Positions 45,771 through 55,106 of a stretch of DNA of 64,000 bases are shown here, piece after piece. A program made the position numbers and the translations under genes. Below the pieces are notes generated by a model, which saw nothing but the letters and a program-made list of their open reading frames with translations, was not told where the DNA came from and did no database searches. Source of the stretch: Puniceicoccaceae bacterium (GTDB lineage Bacteria > Verrucomicrobiota > Verrucomicrobiia > Opitutales > JAFGAQ01); the NCBI GenBank assembly GCA_028285755.1, contig JANQOQ010000008.1:567399-631398 (forward strand). The letters run 5' to 3'. Within the stretch, counting starts at the first letter, position 1. Each line of letters begins with the position of its first letter.

Positions 45771-46937
45771 CTAATTTGCCAAAATAGTTTCTAAATGATT
45801 CGCTAAATGTTCCTCACCTTTTTGCAGGTTGATTTCAAGTGAAATTTCAGGATTTCCAATGGGAATGGCCTTGAGATTTGGATTTATCTTCAGCAATTTT
45901 GCCTCCACATCGGTATCTACTTTTCCCGCAAAGACCCAGGTCTCTTTACTATATTTAGCTGCCAGCCGGATTATTTCATAGGGGCCTTTGCCAGCAAGGG
46001 AGCTCCTGTCCAACGAGCCTTCACCCGTGATGATTATATCTGCTGATTGTACCTTGCGTTCGAGATCGAGCGTGAGTGCGATGGTATCAAAACCGGGGAC
46101 TATACTGGATTCAAATGCTACGAATAGGCCATAAGGTAAGCCCCCTGCTGCGCCCATTCCCGGAGTATTGAAGTCGATCGATTTGTCACTTGCAGCCAAC
46201 AAACTTTCAGAGGTTCGAAGCATGGCTTCCTGCATATTGGGCAAATCCTCAGGAATCAGTCCTTTCTGGGGTCCGAAGACGGCTGCTGCTCCATTATCAC
46301 CATGCAGCGGGTTATCCACATCGCAGGCAATTTTGACGTTTAGATTCGGGAAATCAGGCAAATGAAAAGTTGCGATTTTATTCCAGTTTACAGGAATTAA
46401 AGGACTGACGATTTCGCCCTCGGAATTGAACGCACGCATGCCCAGGCTTTCCAGCATGCCTACGCCCATGTCGTTGGTTGCGCTGCCCCCCATGCCGAGG
46501 AGTATATGCTGTGCGCCTTCGCCCATGGCATAGCGTATCATATCGCCAACGCCTTGCGTACCATATATCCATGGATTCCTCACTGTATCCCGGATGAGCT
46601 GGTAACCGGAGGACTGCGCCATTTCCAGGATTGCAAGGAGACCCGTTTCTGGTAGCTTCAGAAAATCCCGCAGGTCTTGTGAAAGTCGTTTAAGTGAGAT
46701 GTATCCTATCCATGCATCGCCTTGGGTTAGATCCGGGTAGGTAACCCGGTAGCTGCGCAGACTTCCCCCGACTTGACGGGTAACGATTTCAACAAAGCCT
46801 TCACCCCCATCCGTAATGGGCGCAAGCTCTACTTCGGAACCCGGTCGAGCTGCATCGATTCTATCTTCAACAACAGCACAGGCCTGCTGTGCTGTCATCG
46901 AACCTTTAAACTTATCAAAAGCGATCAGGTAGCGCAT
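45771..46937 (-). CDS. glxK: Glycerate kinase (GlxK family)
   Basis: The 388-residue protein has the type 1 glycerate kinase pattern: YLIAFDKFKGSMTAQQAC, then PITDGGEGFVE, LLGMGGSATNDMGVG, GMGAAGGLPYGL and ITGEGSLDRSSLAGKGP. It phosphorylates glycerate to 2-phosphoglycerate, taking glycerate into glycolysis. Glyoxylate-pathway genes are not adjacent. It lies 15 bases behind the ribonuclease gene. Confidence 0.94.
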   Translation of the reverse strand: MRYLIAFDKFKGSMTAQQACAVVEDRIDAARPGSEVELAPITDGGEGFVEIVTRQVGGSLRSYRVTYPDLTQGDAWIGYISLKRLSQDLRDFLKLPETGLLAILEMAQSSGYQLIRDTVRNPWIYGTQGVGDMIRYAMGEGAQHILLGMGGSATNDMGVGMLESLGMRAFNSEGEIVSPLIPVNWNKIATFHLPDFPNLNVKIACDVDNPLHGDNGAAAVFGPQKGLIPEDLPNMQEAMLRTSESLLAASDKSIDFNTPGMGAAGGLPYGLFVAFESSIVPGFDTIALTLDLERKVQSADIIITGEGSLDRSSLAGKGPYEIIRLAAKYSKETWVFAGKVDTDVEAKLLKINPNLKAIPIGNPEISLEINLQKGEEHLANHLETILAN

Positions 46938-46952
46938 AAAGCTACTTGAATA

Positions 46953-48704
46953 CTACCTGAGCACCTCACCTGTCTTAGCGTTCAGTATACTGAAACGCTC
47001 TATGTGGTAAGATGGGTCCGCCCGGAATATGAGATGAACTCCATTTTCCTCTTCGAATTCAAGTAGAATGTCCTCATCTTCGTTCTTCATACGCTCCAGA
47101 TTCGTGGGGTGCAATAAAACGAGAATTTCCATGGGCTCCTTTTTGGAATCACCGATTTGGCCGATTTGGCGCAAGTGGCGGATTACGCTGCCGAGGCGAC
47201 GTTGGATTTCGACGCTCATGGTGCGGTCAGTCTTCACGATACCCTTGCCTGAACAATAGGGGCAGGAACTATAGATTCCGCTGGAGGTGCTCTCCTGATG
47301 GCGTTGGCGGCTCATTTGCATGATACCGAGCTGGGAAATGGGCACGATGTGAGATTTCGCCTTATCATTTTTCATGCGCTGTTTCATGCGCATGTAGACG
47401 GTATTCCGGTCTTTGCGTTGCTTCATGTCGATGAAGTCAATAATGATCAGACCTCCGATATTGCGCAGACGAATCTGGCGTGCGATTTCATCGGCAGCTT
47501 CCAGATTTGCCTGGAGAATGAAGTCTTTGCCGTCCCGGTTACTGCCTTTATGGCCGCCTGTGTTGACGTCCACGGCAACGAGGGCCTCGGTCTCCTCGAT
47601 CACGATCTCACCTCCTGAAGGCAATGGTACGTTGCGCTGGAATGTCTGTGAAATTTGTTTTTCGATATTGAAGCGCTCAAAGATGGGGATGTCTTCTTTA
47701 AAGAGACTGATCTTGGACTTTGATCGCTGAGAGATGGAACTCACCACCTTTAGCATGGTTTCGTGACTCTTGGGGTTGTCCACAAGCACCCGGTCAATAT
47801 CTTCTGTCAGGAAGTCACGAATGGAGCGCTCGATTAAAGTGGGCTCCTCATAGAGCATGCAGGGCTCTTTGTTATGCTCGATCTTATTTTGGATGATTTC
47901 CCAAGTGCGCAGCAAAATGGCAAGGTCACGCACGAAATAGCGAGCCTTTTTGCCTTCGCCGGCTGTGCGCATAATTACTCCCATTCCCTCTGGGATGGTT
48001 AGGTCCCTTAGGATTTTTTTGAGCCTCGATCGCTCCTGTTTATCCGAGATTTTACGGGAGATTCCGCATTGGCCGGAAAATGGCATTAGCACCAGGAAGC
48101 GGCCGGGTATGGTAATATTGGTCGTAGTGCGGGGTCCCTTGCTACCGATCGAGGCCTTAGTGATCTGCACGATAATGTCAGAGCCTATCGGGTATTTTTT
48201 GGGGATGTCCTTAAGCGTGATTTTTTCCTTATTCTTTTCCTGATCGTCCGAAGTGTTGTTGCGAACAATTTCGATTGAGGAGTCCTTTGCTGCGGGCAGA
48301 ATATCCCAGTAGTGAAGGAATGCGTTTTTATCGGTTCCGATATCCACGAAGGCCGCTTTCAGGCCGGGCTCCAGGTTTTGGATTTTTCCACGAAAAATAG
48401 TGCCGACCATGCGTTGGTCGCCCGCTCTTTCGACTTCGAATTTCTCGAGAATCCCGTTTTTCAGGAGAGCCACTCGCTTCTCGAGGGGCTCGGAATTAAC
48501 AATAAGTTCAGTGAAATCCGCCTTTTTCCCACTCACTCCGCCCAGAACTTTCTGGATGATTGGTTTTTTGCGGGCGCGCTCTTCAGCGGCCTTCTGAATT
48601 TCTTTGATCTGGTAATTGGACTCTGAAGCTTCCTCCTGGGGTTTCCGGAGTGCTTCTTCTTCGAGTTCTATATTTTTGGTTGTTTGGTCTATTTGACTGT
48701 CCAT
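46953..48704 (-). CDS. rng: Ribonuclease E/G family endoribonuclease
   Basis: The 583-residue protein has a charged N-terminal extension of about 65 residues, then an S1 domain (about 85-190: [33 protein letters not shown]), and the catalytic core with [11 protein letters not shown] and [11 protein letters not shown] (metal-binding Asp). The zinc-link CPYCSGKG follows. There is no long C-terminal scaffold as in E. coli RNase E, so this is closer to RNase G or to short RNase E forms. It cuts single-stranded RNA 5' of AU-rich sites in rRNA and mRNA processing. The N-terminal extension is Glu/Lys-rich and may be a coiled coil. Confidence 0.93.
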   Translation of the reverse strand: MDSQIDQTTKNIELEEEALRKPQEEASESNYQIKEIQKAAEERARKKPIIQKVLGGVSGKKADFTELIVNSEPLEKRVALLKNGILEKFEVERAGDQRMVGTIFRGKIQNLEPGLKAAFVDIGTDKNAFLHYWDILPAAKDSSIEIVRNNTSDDQEKNKEKITLKDIPKKYPIGSDIIVQITKASIGSKGPRTTTNITIPGRFLVLMPFSGQCGISRKISDKQERSRLKKILRDLTIPEGMGVIMRTAGEGKKARYFVRDLAILLRTWEIIQNKIEHNKEPCMLYEEPTLIERSIRDFLTEDIDRVLVDNPKSHETMLKVVSSISQRSKSKISLFKEDIPIFERFNIEKQISQTFQRNVPLPSGGEIVIEETEALVAVDVNTGGHKGSNRDGKDFILQANLEAADEIARQIRLRNIGGLIIIDFIDMKQRKDRNTVYMRMKQRMKNDKAKSHIVPISQLGIMQMSRQRHQESTSSGIYSSCPYCSGKGIVKTDRTMSVEIQRRLGSVIRHLRQIGQIGDSKKEPMEILVLLHPTNLERMKNEDEDILLEFEEENGVHLIFRADPSYHIERFSILNAKTGEVLR

Positions 48705-48767
48705 TTTAGGTTTCCGTTATTTACGGAGGAACCTGGCTGCAGCCTGCTATGCGATGTGAATGTAGGA

Positions 48768-50021
48768 TTATGAGGTCATACTGGTTTCACGAAATCGATA
48801 AATACTTTGTTGAATGGCAAGTAGCATAAAACAGCTGAGCAAAAAAGTTCCTCCATGGCTTAAAAAAGGTAGGGGAAGGCCGGTTACAGGCGCGAGGCCC
48901 ATGGTCATCCCTACGTTAACAAAAATGTGTGCAAACAGGGCGGTACTGATCCCGATTGCCAGCATCTGACCGAAGCGGTCATTTGCGAGTTGAGAAATAC
49001 GTATTCCGTTAAAAATGAGCACTGCGAATAACCCGATTATGAGCGTACCCCCCAGAAATCCGGTTTCTTCTGCAATGACTGAAAAAATAAAATCGTTGTG
49101 GGCGCCGCCTTCTGGCAGATACCCGAGTTTGGCGTGGGTGCCATCGTTCCAGCCTTTGCCGGTGGTGCCGCCCGTGCCTATTGAAATGAGTGAATGCCTG
49201 ACATTCCAGGTTACCCCGAGTCCCTGAGGATCGATGCGATCCGGTGCAACAAAAGCCATCAGGCGATTGCGCTGATAATCCTTCAATGGCAACAGCGACT
49301 GGCTCTCATAGCCTCCCTGATTGGTGAGGGCGGTGAGTCCTTCGCGCTGTAGATATTGATCATAACGGTAAAGATCTACTGAAAGCACACTGATCGCCAG
49401 AACAAGCGCAGCACCACAGATCTGAAAAAATCTGCGCGAAAAGCCTGCGCTGTATAGTACGATGGTGGTCATGATCGGTAGTATGAGGGATGATCCCAGG
49501 TCGGGTTGACTAAAAACAATAAATGTAGGGATACCCGTAATTAGTATGACTAATAGAAAGGCCGTTGATGATTCAATAAAAGTTTTGAACTGAAAACGAG
49601 ATAGTATTCTGGCTATCAGGATTAGTGTTGTTAATTTTACAACTTCCGTTGGCTGAAATGTAAAGACTTTTAAGTCTATCCATCGCCGTGCACCATAAAT
49701 TTCAGTGCCCAGCGGGGTTTCCACCAGCAGAAGCAAAGCTATACTTATAATGTATAAATAGTGCGAATATTCAAATAGGAGACGATAATTCATCAGTGCG
49801 ATGATGAAGTAAGCCACACTGCTAACGGCTAACCAACCGATTTGTTTTAGCCATAAATCTCCGCCCGTGTAGTTCTGTGCGGAATAGATAAAGATGATCC
49901 CGGTTGCCGTAAGTAAATACATGCATAGCGGCGAAATCCAGTCATAGCGTTTCCACGGCTCACTGTCCCAATAAAGGCTGATGCCCTGCAAAAAGCGCGA
50001 GAGATATTGGGTGGGATTCAA
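48768..50021 (-). CDS. rodA: Rod-shape-determining peptidoglycan glycosyltransferase
   Basis: This SEDS family protein polymerises glycan strands in the elongasome together with a class B PBP. The 417-residue protein has about ten membrane segments and the signatures FQPTEVVKLTTLILIA, QPDLGSSLILP, AEETGFLGG and GLAPVTGLPLPFLSHGGT. The start is a TTG at 50021, 5 bases after the fabV stop; the frame has no better candidate. mreBCD and mrdA (PBP2) are not seen in this window. Confidence 0.94.
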   Translation of the reverse strand: MNPTQYLSRFLQGISLYWDSEPWKRYDWISPLCMYLLTATGIIFIYSAQNYTGGDLWLKQIGWLAVSSVAYFIIALMNYRLLFEYSHYLYIISIALLLLVETPLGTEIYGARRWIDLKVFTFQPTEVVKLTTLILIARILSRFQFKTFIESSTAFLLVILITGIPTFIVFSQPDLGSSLILPIMTTIVLYSAGFSRRFFQICGAALVLAISVLSVDLYRYDQYLQREGLTALTNQGGYESQSLLPLKDYQRNRLMAFVAPDRIDPQGLGVTWNVRHSLISIGTGGTTGKGWNDGTHAKLGYLPEGGAHNDFIFSVIAEETGFLGGTLIIGLFAVLIFNGIRISQLANDRFGQMLAIGISTALFAHIFVNVGMTMGLAPVTGLPLPFLSHGGTFLLSCFMLLAIQQSIYRFRETSMTS

Positions 50022-50026
50022 TCGAT

Positions 50027-51223
50027 TTATTCAATAAGGTCGGGATCTTCGATGTGGACATCGATATCTGCATCGTAGTCGACATTCTCATACCCGAAAC
50101 CAAATAATTTGAGGAACTCCAGCTTGTAGCGCTCCAGACCGGATAGTTCGTGTAAATTTTCACTATCGATTATAGGCCAGATACGGTTGATCTCTGCCTG
50201 GACTTTTTCACCGAGTTCCAAATCGTCGATACGTACACGCAAGTCATCCGGGATTGCAGGTGGATTCTCGCCATACATGTGCTCGCGGTAGAGGCGATCA
50301 ATCTGTTGCACAATATTCTCATCTACACCCTGCTCCGCCATGACTTTGAGGAGTATAGAATTATACAGCGGAACGACGGGGATCGCAGCACTCGCCTGAG
50401 AGACGACCGCCTTGTTTACACTTATAAATGCATTTCCGTTGATCGCTGCTGTGGATTCATTAATGGCTTTGGCTGCGCGTTCGAGGTCTTCCTTGGCTTT
50501 GCCAATGGTTCCTTTTCTGTAGATTGCCCACGTTACTTCAGGCCCGATGTAGGAGTAGGCCATGGTCTTGAAATTCTCTGCCAGCAGTCCTCGCTCCTTG
50601 AGGTAGTTGATCCATAGCTCCCAATCTTCACCGCCCATGACTTTGATGGTGCCTTCGATTTCCTCGTTTGTGGCGGGTTCGATGGAGGCATCAATCACCG
50701 TTTCCTTGTCTGTATTAATGGATTTGCCGCTGAATGGGCTGCCTATAGGCTTAATGGCGGATTGATACACGGTATCGGAGTCCGGGTCTTTGCGTCGGGG
50801 TGAGGCCAGGCTGTAAACGATCAGGTCCACGCCGCCCCAGTCCTTTTCAATTAAATCGGCGACTTTCTTTTTAATATCGTGTGAAAAAGCATCTCCATTC
50901 ACATTGCGTGCATAATATCCATCCGCAGTTGCAGTTTCTTTAAAGTAACAGGAGTTATACCAACCCGCAGTACCAACGCGCTCTTCCTTGGAAGGCCTTT
51001 CAAAGAAAACACCAATCGTTTGCGCACCCCAAGCATAAGTGGGAACGATGCGTGAAGACAATCCATATCCGGTGGATGCACCTACGACCAAGACACGTTT
51101 CGGTCCGTTGGCAATGGGTCCCTTGGCTTTTACGTAAGCGATTTCCTCCTCAATGTGGGCTTTGCACCCGGCTGGGTGAGTCGTTACACATACAAATCCG
51201 CGAACCTTGGGTTTTATAATCAT
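50027..51223 (-). CDS. fabV: NADH-dependent trans-2-enoyl-(ACP/CoA) reductase
   Basis: FabV does the last reduction step of fatty-acid elongation and is naturally resistant to triclosan in other bacteria. The 398-residue protein has MIIKPKVRGFVCVTTHPAGC, the NADH site VLVVGASTGYGLSSRI, and the active-site YSYIGPEVTWAIYRKGTIGKAK (Tyr-x8-Lys). The length is normal. It leads a minus-strand run that continues to rodA after 5 bases. No other fab gene is near. Confidence 0.96.
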   Translation of the reverse strand: MIIKPKVRGFVCVTTHPAGCKAHIEEEIAYVKAKGPIANGPKRVLVVGASTGYGLSSRIVPTYAWGAQTIGVFFERPSKEERVGTAGWYNSCYFKETATADGYYARNVNGDAFSHDIKKKVADLIEKDWGGVDLIVYSLASPRRKDPDSDTVYQSAIKPIGSPFSGKSINTDKETVIDASIEPATNEEIEGTIKVMGGEDWELWINYLKERGLLAENFKTMAYSYIGPEVTWAIYRKGTIGKAKEDLERAAKAINESTAAINGNAFISVNKAVVSQASAAIPVVPLYNSILLKVMAEQGVDENIVQQIDRLYREHMYGENPPAIPDDLRVRIDDLELGEKVQAEINRIWPIIDSENLHELSGLERYKLEFLKLFGFGYENVDYDADIDVHIEDPDLIE

Positions 51224-51441
51224 AAGTGATATTTTGTTCTATATTACGGGATATATTTATCGCTGTAGATTAAACCAACATGCGATAGTTAACCAAAACC
51301 TTCTTATTCAAACATTGAGAATCCGATGTCTGTCAATCATACAGTGATTACCTCAGCTCCTTGGGTTTCCGCTGTGTTGCCGTAATGTTTAGCCACTTGT
51401 TGGCTTGAATGGGTCACCTGTAAAATCAATGTGTGATGATC

Positions 51442-52176
51442 CTAAATGGATATTGCTTGTTCCTGCAATTGCACTAGCTCCTTGATGCCCTTTTTACCGA
51501 TTGCCAACAGGTTATTGAATTGCTTTTCGGAGTAGGTGGCTTCTTCGCCGGAGCCCTGGATCTCGACAAATTGGCCGCTGCCGGTCATCACGAGATTACA
51601 GTCCACGGATGCGTCCTTATCTTCGTGGTAATTCAAATCTAATACCTCCTCATCGTAAAAAATGCCAACGCTGACTGCCGCCACTGCATCCTTAAAGGGG
51701 TCTTCTTTTATAACCCCATCTTTGATAAGTCGATTAATCGCGATCTTGGTCGCCACATAGGCCCCTGTGATGGATGCGGTGCGCGTACCGCCATCGGCCT
51801 GTAGTACATCGCAGTCAATCCAGATGGTTTTTTCCTGAATTTTGGATAAATCCAAAACGGCTCGCAGCGATCGGCCAATCAGGCGCTGTATTTCGATGCT
51901 GCGCCCGTCCATTTTACCTCGGCTGATATCCCGGTCCTTGCGGTCGAGAGTGCTGTAGGGCAGCATGGAATATTCCGCAGTGAGCCAACCTCCCTTTAGG
52001 CCCTGGGCATGCATCCATTTGGGCAATTTATTTTCTATGGTCGCTGAGCAGATGACCTGAGTATTACCAAATTTGACTAGTGTGGAGCCGGTAGCATGGG
52101 GTGCAATACCGTTTTGAAAATTTACAGATCGCAGTTCATCGTGCTTGCGGCCATCGGGTCGTAAAAAATCGAGCAT
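51442..52176 (-). CDS. rph: Ribonuclease PH
   Basis: This phosphate-dependent 3'-5' exoribonuclease trims tRNA 3' ends. The 244-residue protein has the RNase PH fold: GSTLVKFGNTQVICSATIE, RGKMDGRSIEIQRLIGRSLRAV, WIDCDVLQADGGTRTASITGAY (the phosphate and metal site) and EIQGSGEEATYSE. Length is normal. The 218 bases before it, upstream of fabV, show no gene. Confidence 0.96.
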   Translation of the reverse strand: MLDFLRPDGRKHDELRSVNFQNGIAPHATGSTLVKFGNTQVICSATIENKLPKWMHAQGLKGGWLTAEYSMLPYSTLDRKDRDISRGKMDGRSIEIQRLIGRSLRAVLDLSKIQEKTIWIDCDVLQADGGTRTASITGAYVATKIAINRLIKDGVIKEDPFKDAVAAVSVGIFYDEEVLDLNYHEDKDASVDCNLVMTGSGQFVEIQGSGEEATYSEKQFNNLLAIGKKGIKELVQLQEQAISI

Positions 52177-52265
52177 AATGTTAGGAAGCTATGGATTATG
52201 AGTAGAAAATTAGAATCACCATGGATGGATATGATTATCAAGCTCTAAGCCGAAAAATCTGGAAA

Positions 52266-54473
52266 CTACATAAAGAGGCTTAATCCCTGATAAGTGATGA
52301 CCGCTCCTATCCATGCAAGGGCGGTCATATAAACAAATGAAAAGACAGCCCATCCGGTGTTGGATTCGCTGCGGATGATGGCAAGCGTGGAGCCGCATTG
52401 CTGGCATAGTGCGAAAAAGACCATAATCGCGAAGACTACCGGTATGGTGAAAACCGGTTGGCCCGCCCGCTTGCCTTCCGACCATTCGGATTTGCGGATG
52501 ACATCGCGCAATTGGCTGGATTCTTCATCCACTTCACCTCCCAGACTATATACGACGCCCAAAGTGCTCACGATGAGCTCGCGCGCCGGGAAGCTCGCGA
52601 GAATACCCACGGAGATGCGCCAGTCGAAGCCGGCAGGATCAAACACAGGCTGTACCCATTTACCGAAACGACTGAGGATGCTGTTTTCGAGGTAGGCCTG
52701 GTCGATGGCAAATTGAAGTTCACGTGCCAGATCAGAGCTCTCGTCATCGAGCTGCGCTGTGATTTCACTTTCGATCGCTCCTGCAGCTACTTTTGATTCG
52801 ATGAATGCTTCAGTGGTTTCACCCGCGAGCTCCTTGGGGTGAGGATAATAGAGCAGCGCCCAGATGACGATCGTCATCGCAAAAATGATCGTGCCTGCGC
52901 GCACGACAAACTCCTTTCCCTCCTGAAACATACGCCAGAATAGATTGATTACCTTCGGGCGCTGATAATCCGGCATCTCGATGATAAAAGGTTGTGCAGG
53001 TGCATTGCGTAGCTTGCGATTCAGGAAGAATGCAACCGGTAGGGCTACGACGAGACCGAGTAAATGGATAGCAAATAACGTAACGCCGGCAACAAAGGGA
53101 CCATAACTGGGTTCAATGAGGGCCCCGATCATGAGCACGTAAACGGGTAGCCGTGCCGAGCAACTCATTAACGGTGCAATCAATATGGTGATGAGGCGTG
53201 ATTTTTTATCCTCGATCGTGCGGGTTGCCAGGATACCGGGTATTGCGCAGGCAAAACTGGATAGCAGGGGAACAAAGCTTTTCCCATTCAACCCACTCCA
53301 GCTGAAAATTTTGTCCATGAGGAATGCGGCACGTGCCATGTAGCCGGTTTCTTCCAAGAGTGCGATAAAGAAGAAAAGGATGACGATCTGAGGCAGGAAA
53401 ATTAAAAATGCGCCGACGCCCTCGATCACACCGTTCACTACTAGGCTTTGAACTTGTGGGAAAGCCTCCAGGGAGGAAGCAGCTACGTCCTGGATGTAGG
53501 ATTTGCCGGCGTCTATCGCATCCATGAAAGGGGCTGACCAGGAATAAACCGCCTGGAATACCAGATACATGAATAGGGTAAATACGATGAGGCCCCAAAA
53601 GCGATGGGTCAGAAACTTGTCAATTTTTTCACCCCGTCGATAAGCGCGCACATGGGGGCTATGATCGACATCCTTGAGTACCGTTTTCAGGTGTTCGCTA
53701 TGCTGAATGGCCTCGATCGAGTGGGGGTGATAGCCGAGCGTCCTTAGCGAACTTCGGGCATTTTCGATGGCAGATTTTTGCTTCTGTTCGCTAACACCCT
53801 CTAACTCATCTCCTTTGTAACTATCGAAGATCAAGCGCTGGACTTGTGCTTCATTAGGTTTTGAGTCGGCTGTTTCTAACTCTTCTGTAAATTCATTAAA
53901 AGCTTTTTGGATTCCGGGCTCCCAGGCAATACGCTGCATCAGGGCATTATTTTCTGACGCTGTGGCAATGGCATCTTTTAGATTATCGATACCTTCGCCC
54001 TTGGATGCAATTACGGGAACCACGGGAACTCCGAGGCGCTTTGAGAGCAGCTCGACATCGATATTCTGTTTTCGCTTTACCAGGGAGTCCCAAAAGCTCA
54101 GGGCAATAACCATCGGGATCTTGAGTTCAGCCAGCTGTGAGGCGAGCATGAGATTTCGGTTCAGGTTGGTCGCATCGATTACGCAGACGAGAAGGTCGGG
54201 CGTAGAAGTGGTGGGTATTTTGCCGGTGATGTAATCCAGCATAATACGCTCATCCGGTGCGCTTGCCGAGAGGCTGTAGGTACCGGGCAAATCGGTGATA
54301 TAAGCAGCCGTATCTTTTACAAATACAGTGCCCGTTTTCATGGAAACAGTGATTCCCGGATAGTTGCCGATGCGCTGCCTTAAGCCGGTAAGTGCATTGA
54401 AAAGGGTGCTTTTTCCCGTATTAGGATTGCCCACAAGGGCGATTTGTAGGGGCTTAACAGAATTGCCGGCCAT
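52266..54473 (-). CDS. feoB: Ferrous iron transporter FeoB
   Basis: The ATG at 54473 gives 735 residues; a TTG two codons earlier is also open. The N-terminal G domain has G1 GNPNTGKST, G2 at GNYPGITVS, and G3 DLPGTYS. The usual G4 NxxD reads SFWD (IALSFWDSL), with Ser for Asn. A GDI-like domain follows. About eleven membrane segments include the two Gate regions, with conserved Cys in SSFACAIPGI and CQQCGS. FeoB moves Fe2+ through the inner membrane. The gene follows feoA after 29 bases. Confidence 0.96.
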   Translation of the reverse strand: MAGNSVKPLQIALVGNPNTGKSTLFNALTGLRQRIGNYPGITVSMKTGTVFVKDTAAYITDLPGTYSLSASAPDERIMLDYITGKIPTTSTPDLLVCVIDATNLNRNLMLASQLAELKIPMVIALSFWDSLVKRKQNIDVELLSKRLGVPVVPVIASKGEGIDNLKDAIATASENNALMQRIAWEPGIQKAFNEFTEELETADSKPNEAQVQRLIFDSYKGDELEGVSEQKQKSAIENARSSLRTLGYHPHSIEAIQHSEHLKTVLKDVDHSPHVRAYRRGEKIDKFLTHRFWGLIVFTLFMYLVFQAVYSWSAPFMDAIDAGKSYIQDVAASSLEAFPQVQSLVVNGVIEGVGAFLIFLPQIVILFFFIALLEETGYMARAAFLMDKIFSWSGLNGKSFVPLLSSFACAIPGILATRTIEDKKSRLITILIAPLMSCSARLPVYVLMIGALIEPSYGPFVAGVTLFAIHLLGLVVALPVAFFLNRKLRNAPAQPFIIEMPDYQRPKVINLFWRMFQEGKEFVVRAGTIIFAMTIVIWALLYYPHPKELAGETTEAFIESKVAAGAIESEITAQLDDESSDLARELQFAIDQAYLENSILSRFGKWVQPVFDPAGFDWRISVGILASFPARELIVSTLGVVYSLGGEVDEESSQLRDVIRKSEWSEGKRAGQPVFTIPVVFAIMVFFALCQQCGSTLAIIRSESNTGWAVFSFVYMTALAWIGAVITYQGLSLFM

Positions 54474-54502
54474 AATCAAAGTGGATCGTATTCCAGCCCG
54501 AG

Positions 54503-54742
54503 CTAAGCGGCTTCCACCTCGACGAGCACGGTCTGCGCATCCTGCCTACGCACGGAAAAGTGGGTGCCTTCGACCTCAAATTCTAGCGGGTCTCCCATCG
54601 GGGCTGATTTGACATATCGCACACGCCTCTGAGGTAGAACCCCAAAATTCAGCAGTTTTTGGCATACCGCATTGTCCTGATCCATGGATATGACTTTCGC
54701 GGATTGGCCTTTTTTCAATTGTGCGAGTGTTACTACCTTCAT
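54503..54742 (-). CDS. feoA: Ferrous iron transport protein FeoA
   Basis: The 79-residue SH3-like protein starts MKVVTLAQLKKGQSAKV, then LLNFGVLPQRRVRYVKSAPMGDPLEFEVEG, the usual FeoA core. It interacts with FeoB and is needed for Fe2+ uptake. It comes first in the feoAB unit. A perfect palindrome (54771-54791) lies 28 bases before its ATG. Confidence 0.94.
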   Translation of the reverse strand: MKVVTLAQLKKGQSAKVISMDQDNAVCQKLLNFGVLPQRRVRYVKSAPMGDPLEFEVEGTHFSVRRQDAQTVLVEVEAA

Positions 54743-54770
54743 CTTGACTTGGTAAAAATTTAGATCAAGT

Positions 54771-54791
54771 TATTGAGACAATATCTCAATA
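54771..54791. promoter_or_regulatory. 8-5-8 perfect palindrome in the divergent feo promoter region
   Basis: TATTGAGA (54771-54778), five bases, TCTCAATA (54784-54791). It lies between feoA and the divergent Cys-rich gene, 28 and 62 bases from their ATGs. It is likely the operator of an iron regulator. The arms are not a plain Fur or DtxR consensus. Confidence 0.6.
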
Positions 54792-54853
54792 GCAAGCGAG
54801 ATCATCAATAAAAAACGGCGATTTAAGCGAATACGTTACTTGGCAATTTGGAA

Positions 54854-55015
54854 ATGGCAGACAACTGGATGAGTTTTTTAGATACGGCACTGGTGATTTT
54901 TATCCTATCGGCTGTTATTCTGTATGTTGGGTTTCGGTGGTTCCGGCGAAAAAAAAGCCCTCAAAGGACTTCTTGCAATACCAGTAATTGTGGATGTAAA
55001 AAACCTGTTTCGTAA
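54854..55015 (+). CDS. FeoB-associated Cys-rich membrane protein (53 aa)
   Basis: An ATG at 54854 opens 53 codons that end with TAA at 55013-55015. There is one membrane segment (FLDTALVIFILSAVILYVGF, about residues 8-27), a basic stretch RWFRRKK, and a tail SCNTSNCGCKKPVS with three Cys. This is the layout of the small FeoB-associated proteins (PF12669), usually found next to feoB. Here it is divergent from feoAB, across a shared control region. The tail may bind ferrous iron. Its small size means gene callers may miss it. Confidence 0.75.
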   Translation: MADNWMSFLDTALVIFILSAVILYVGFRWFRRKKSPQRTSCNTSNCGCKKPVS

Positions 55016-55061
55016 TTGTTAATTAAGAGTAAAAAAAAAGCCTTAGGGTACTTACTGTTGT

Positions 55062-55069
55062 GCCGATAG
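55062..55069 (+). promoter_or_regulatory. Sigma-28-like -10 element before the flagellin-like gene
   Basis: GCCGATAG fits the FliA -10 consensus GCCGATAA in 7 of 8 bases. The -35 candidate about 11 bases upstream (near 55043-55050) is poor. The ATG at 55107 is 38 bases on, a normal distance. Confidence 0.5.
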
Positions 55070-55106
55070 TAAGAATTGCCAATAATTTGCTTACGATTGT
55101 TCCGTT

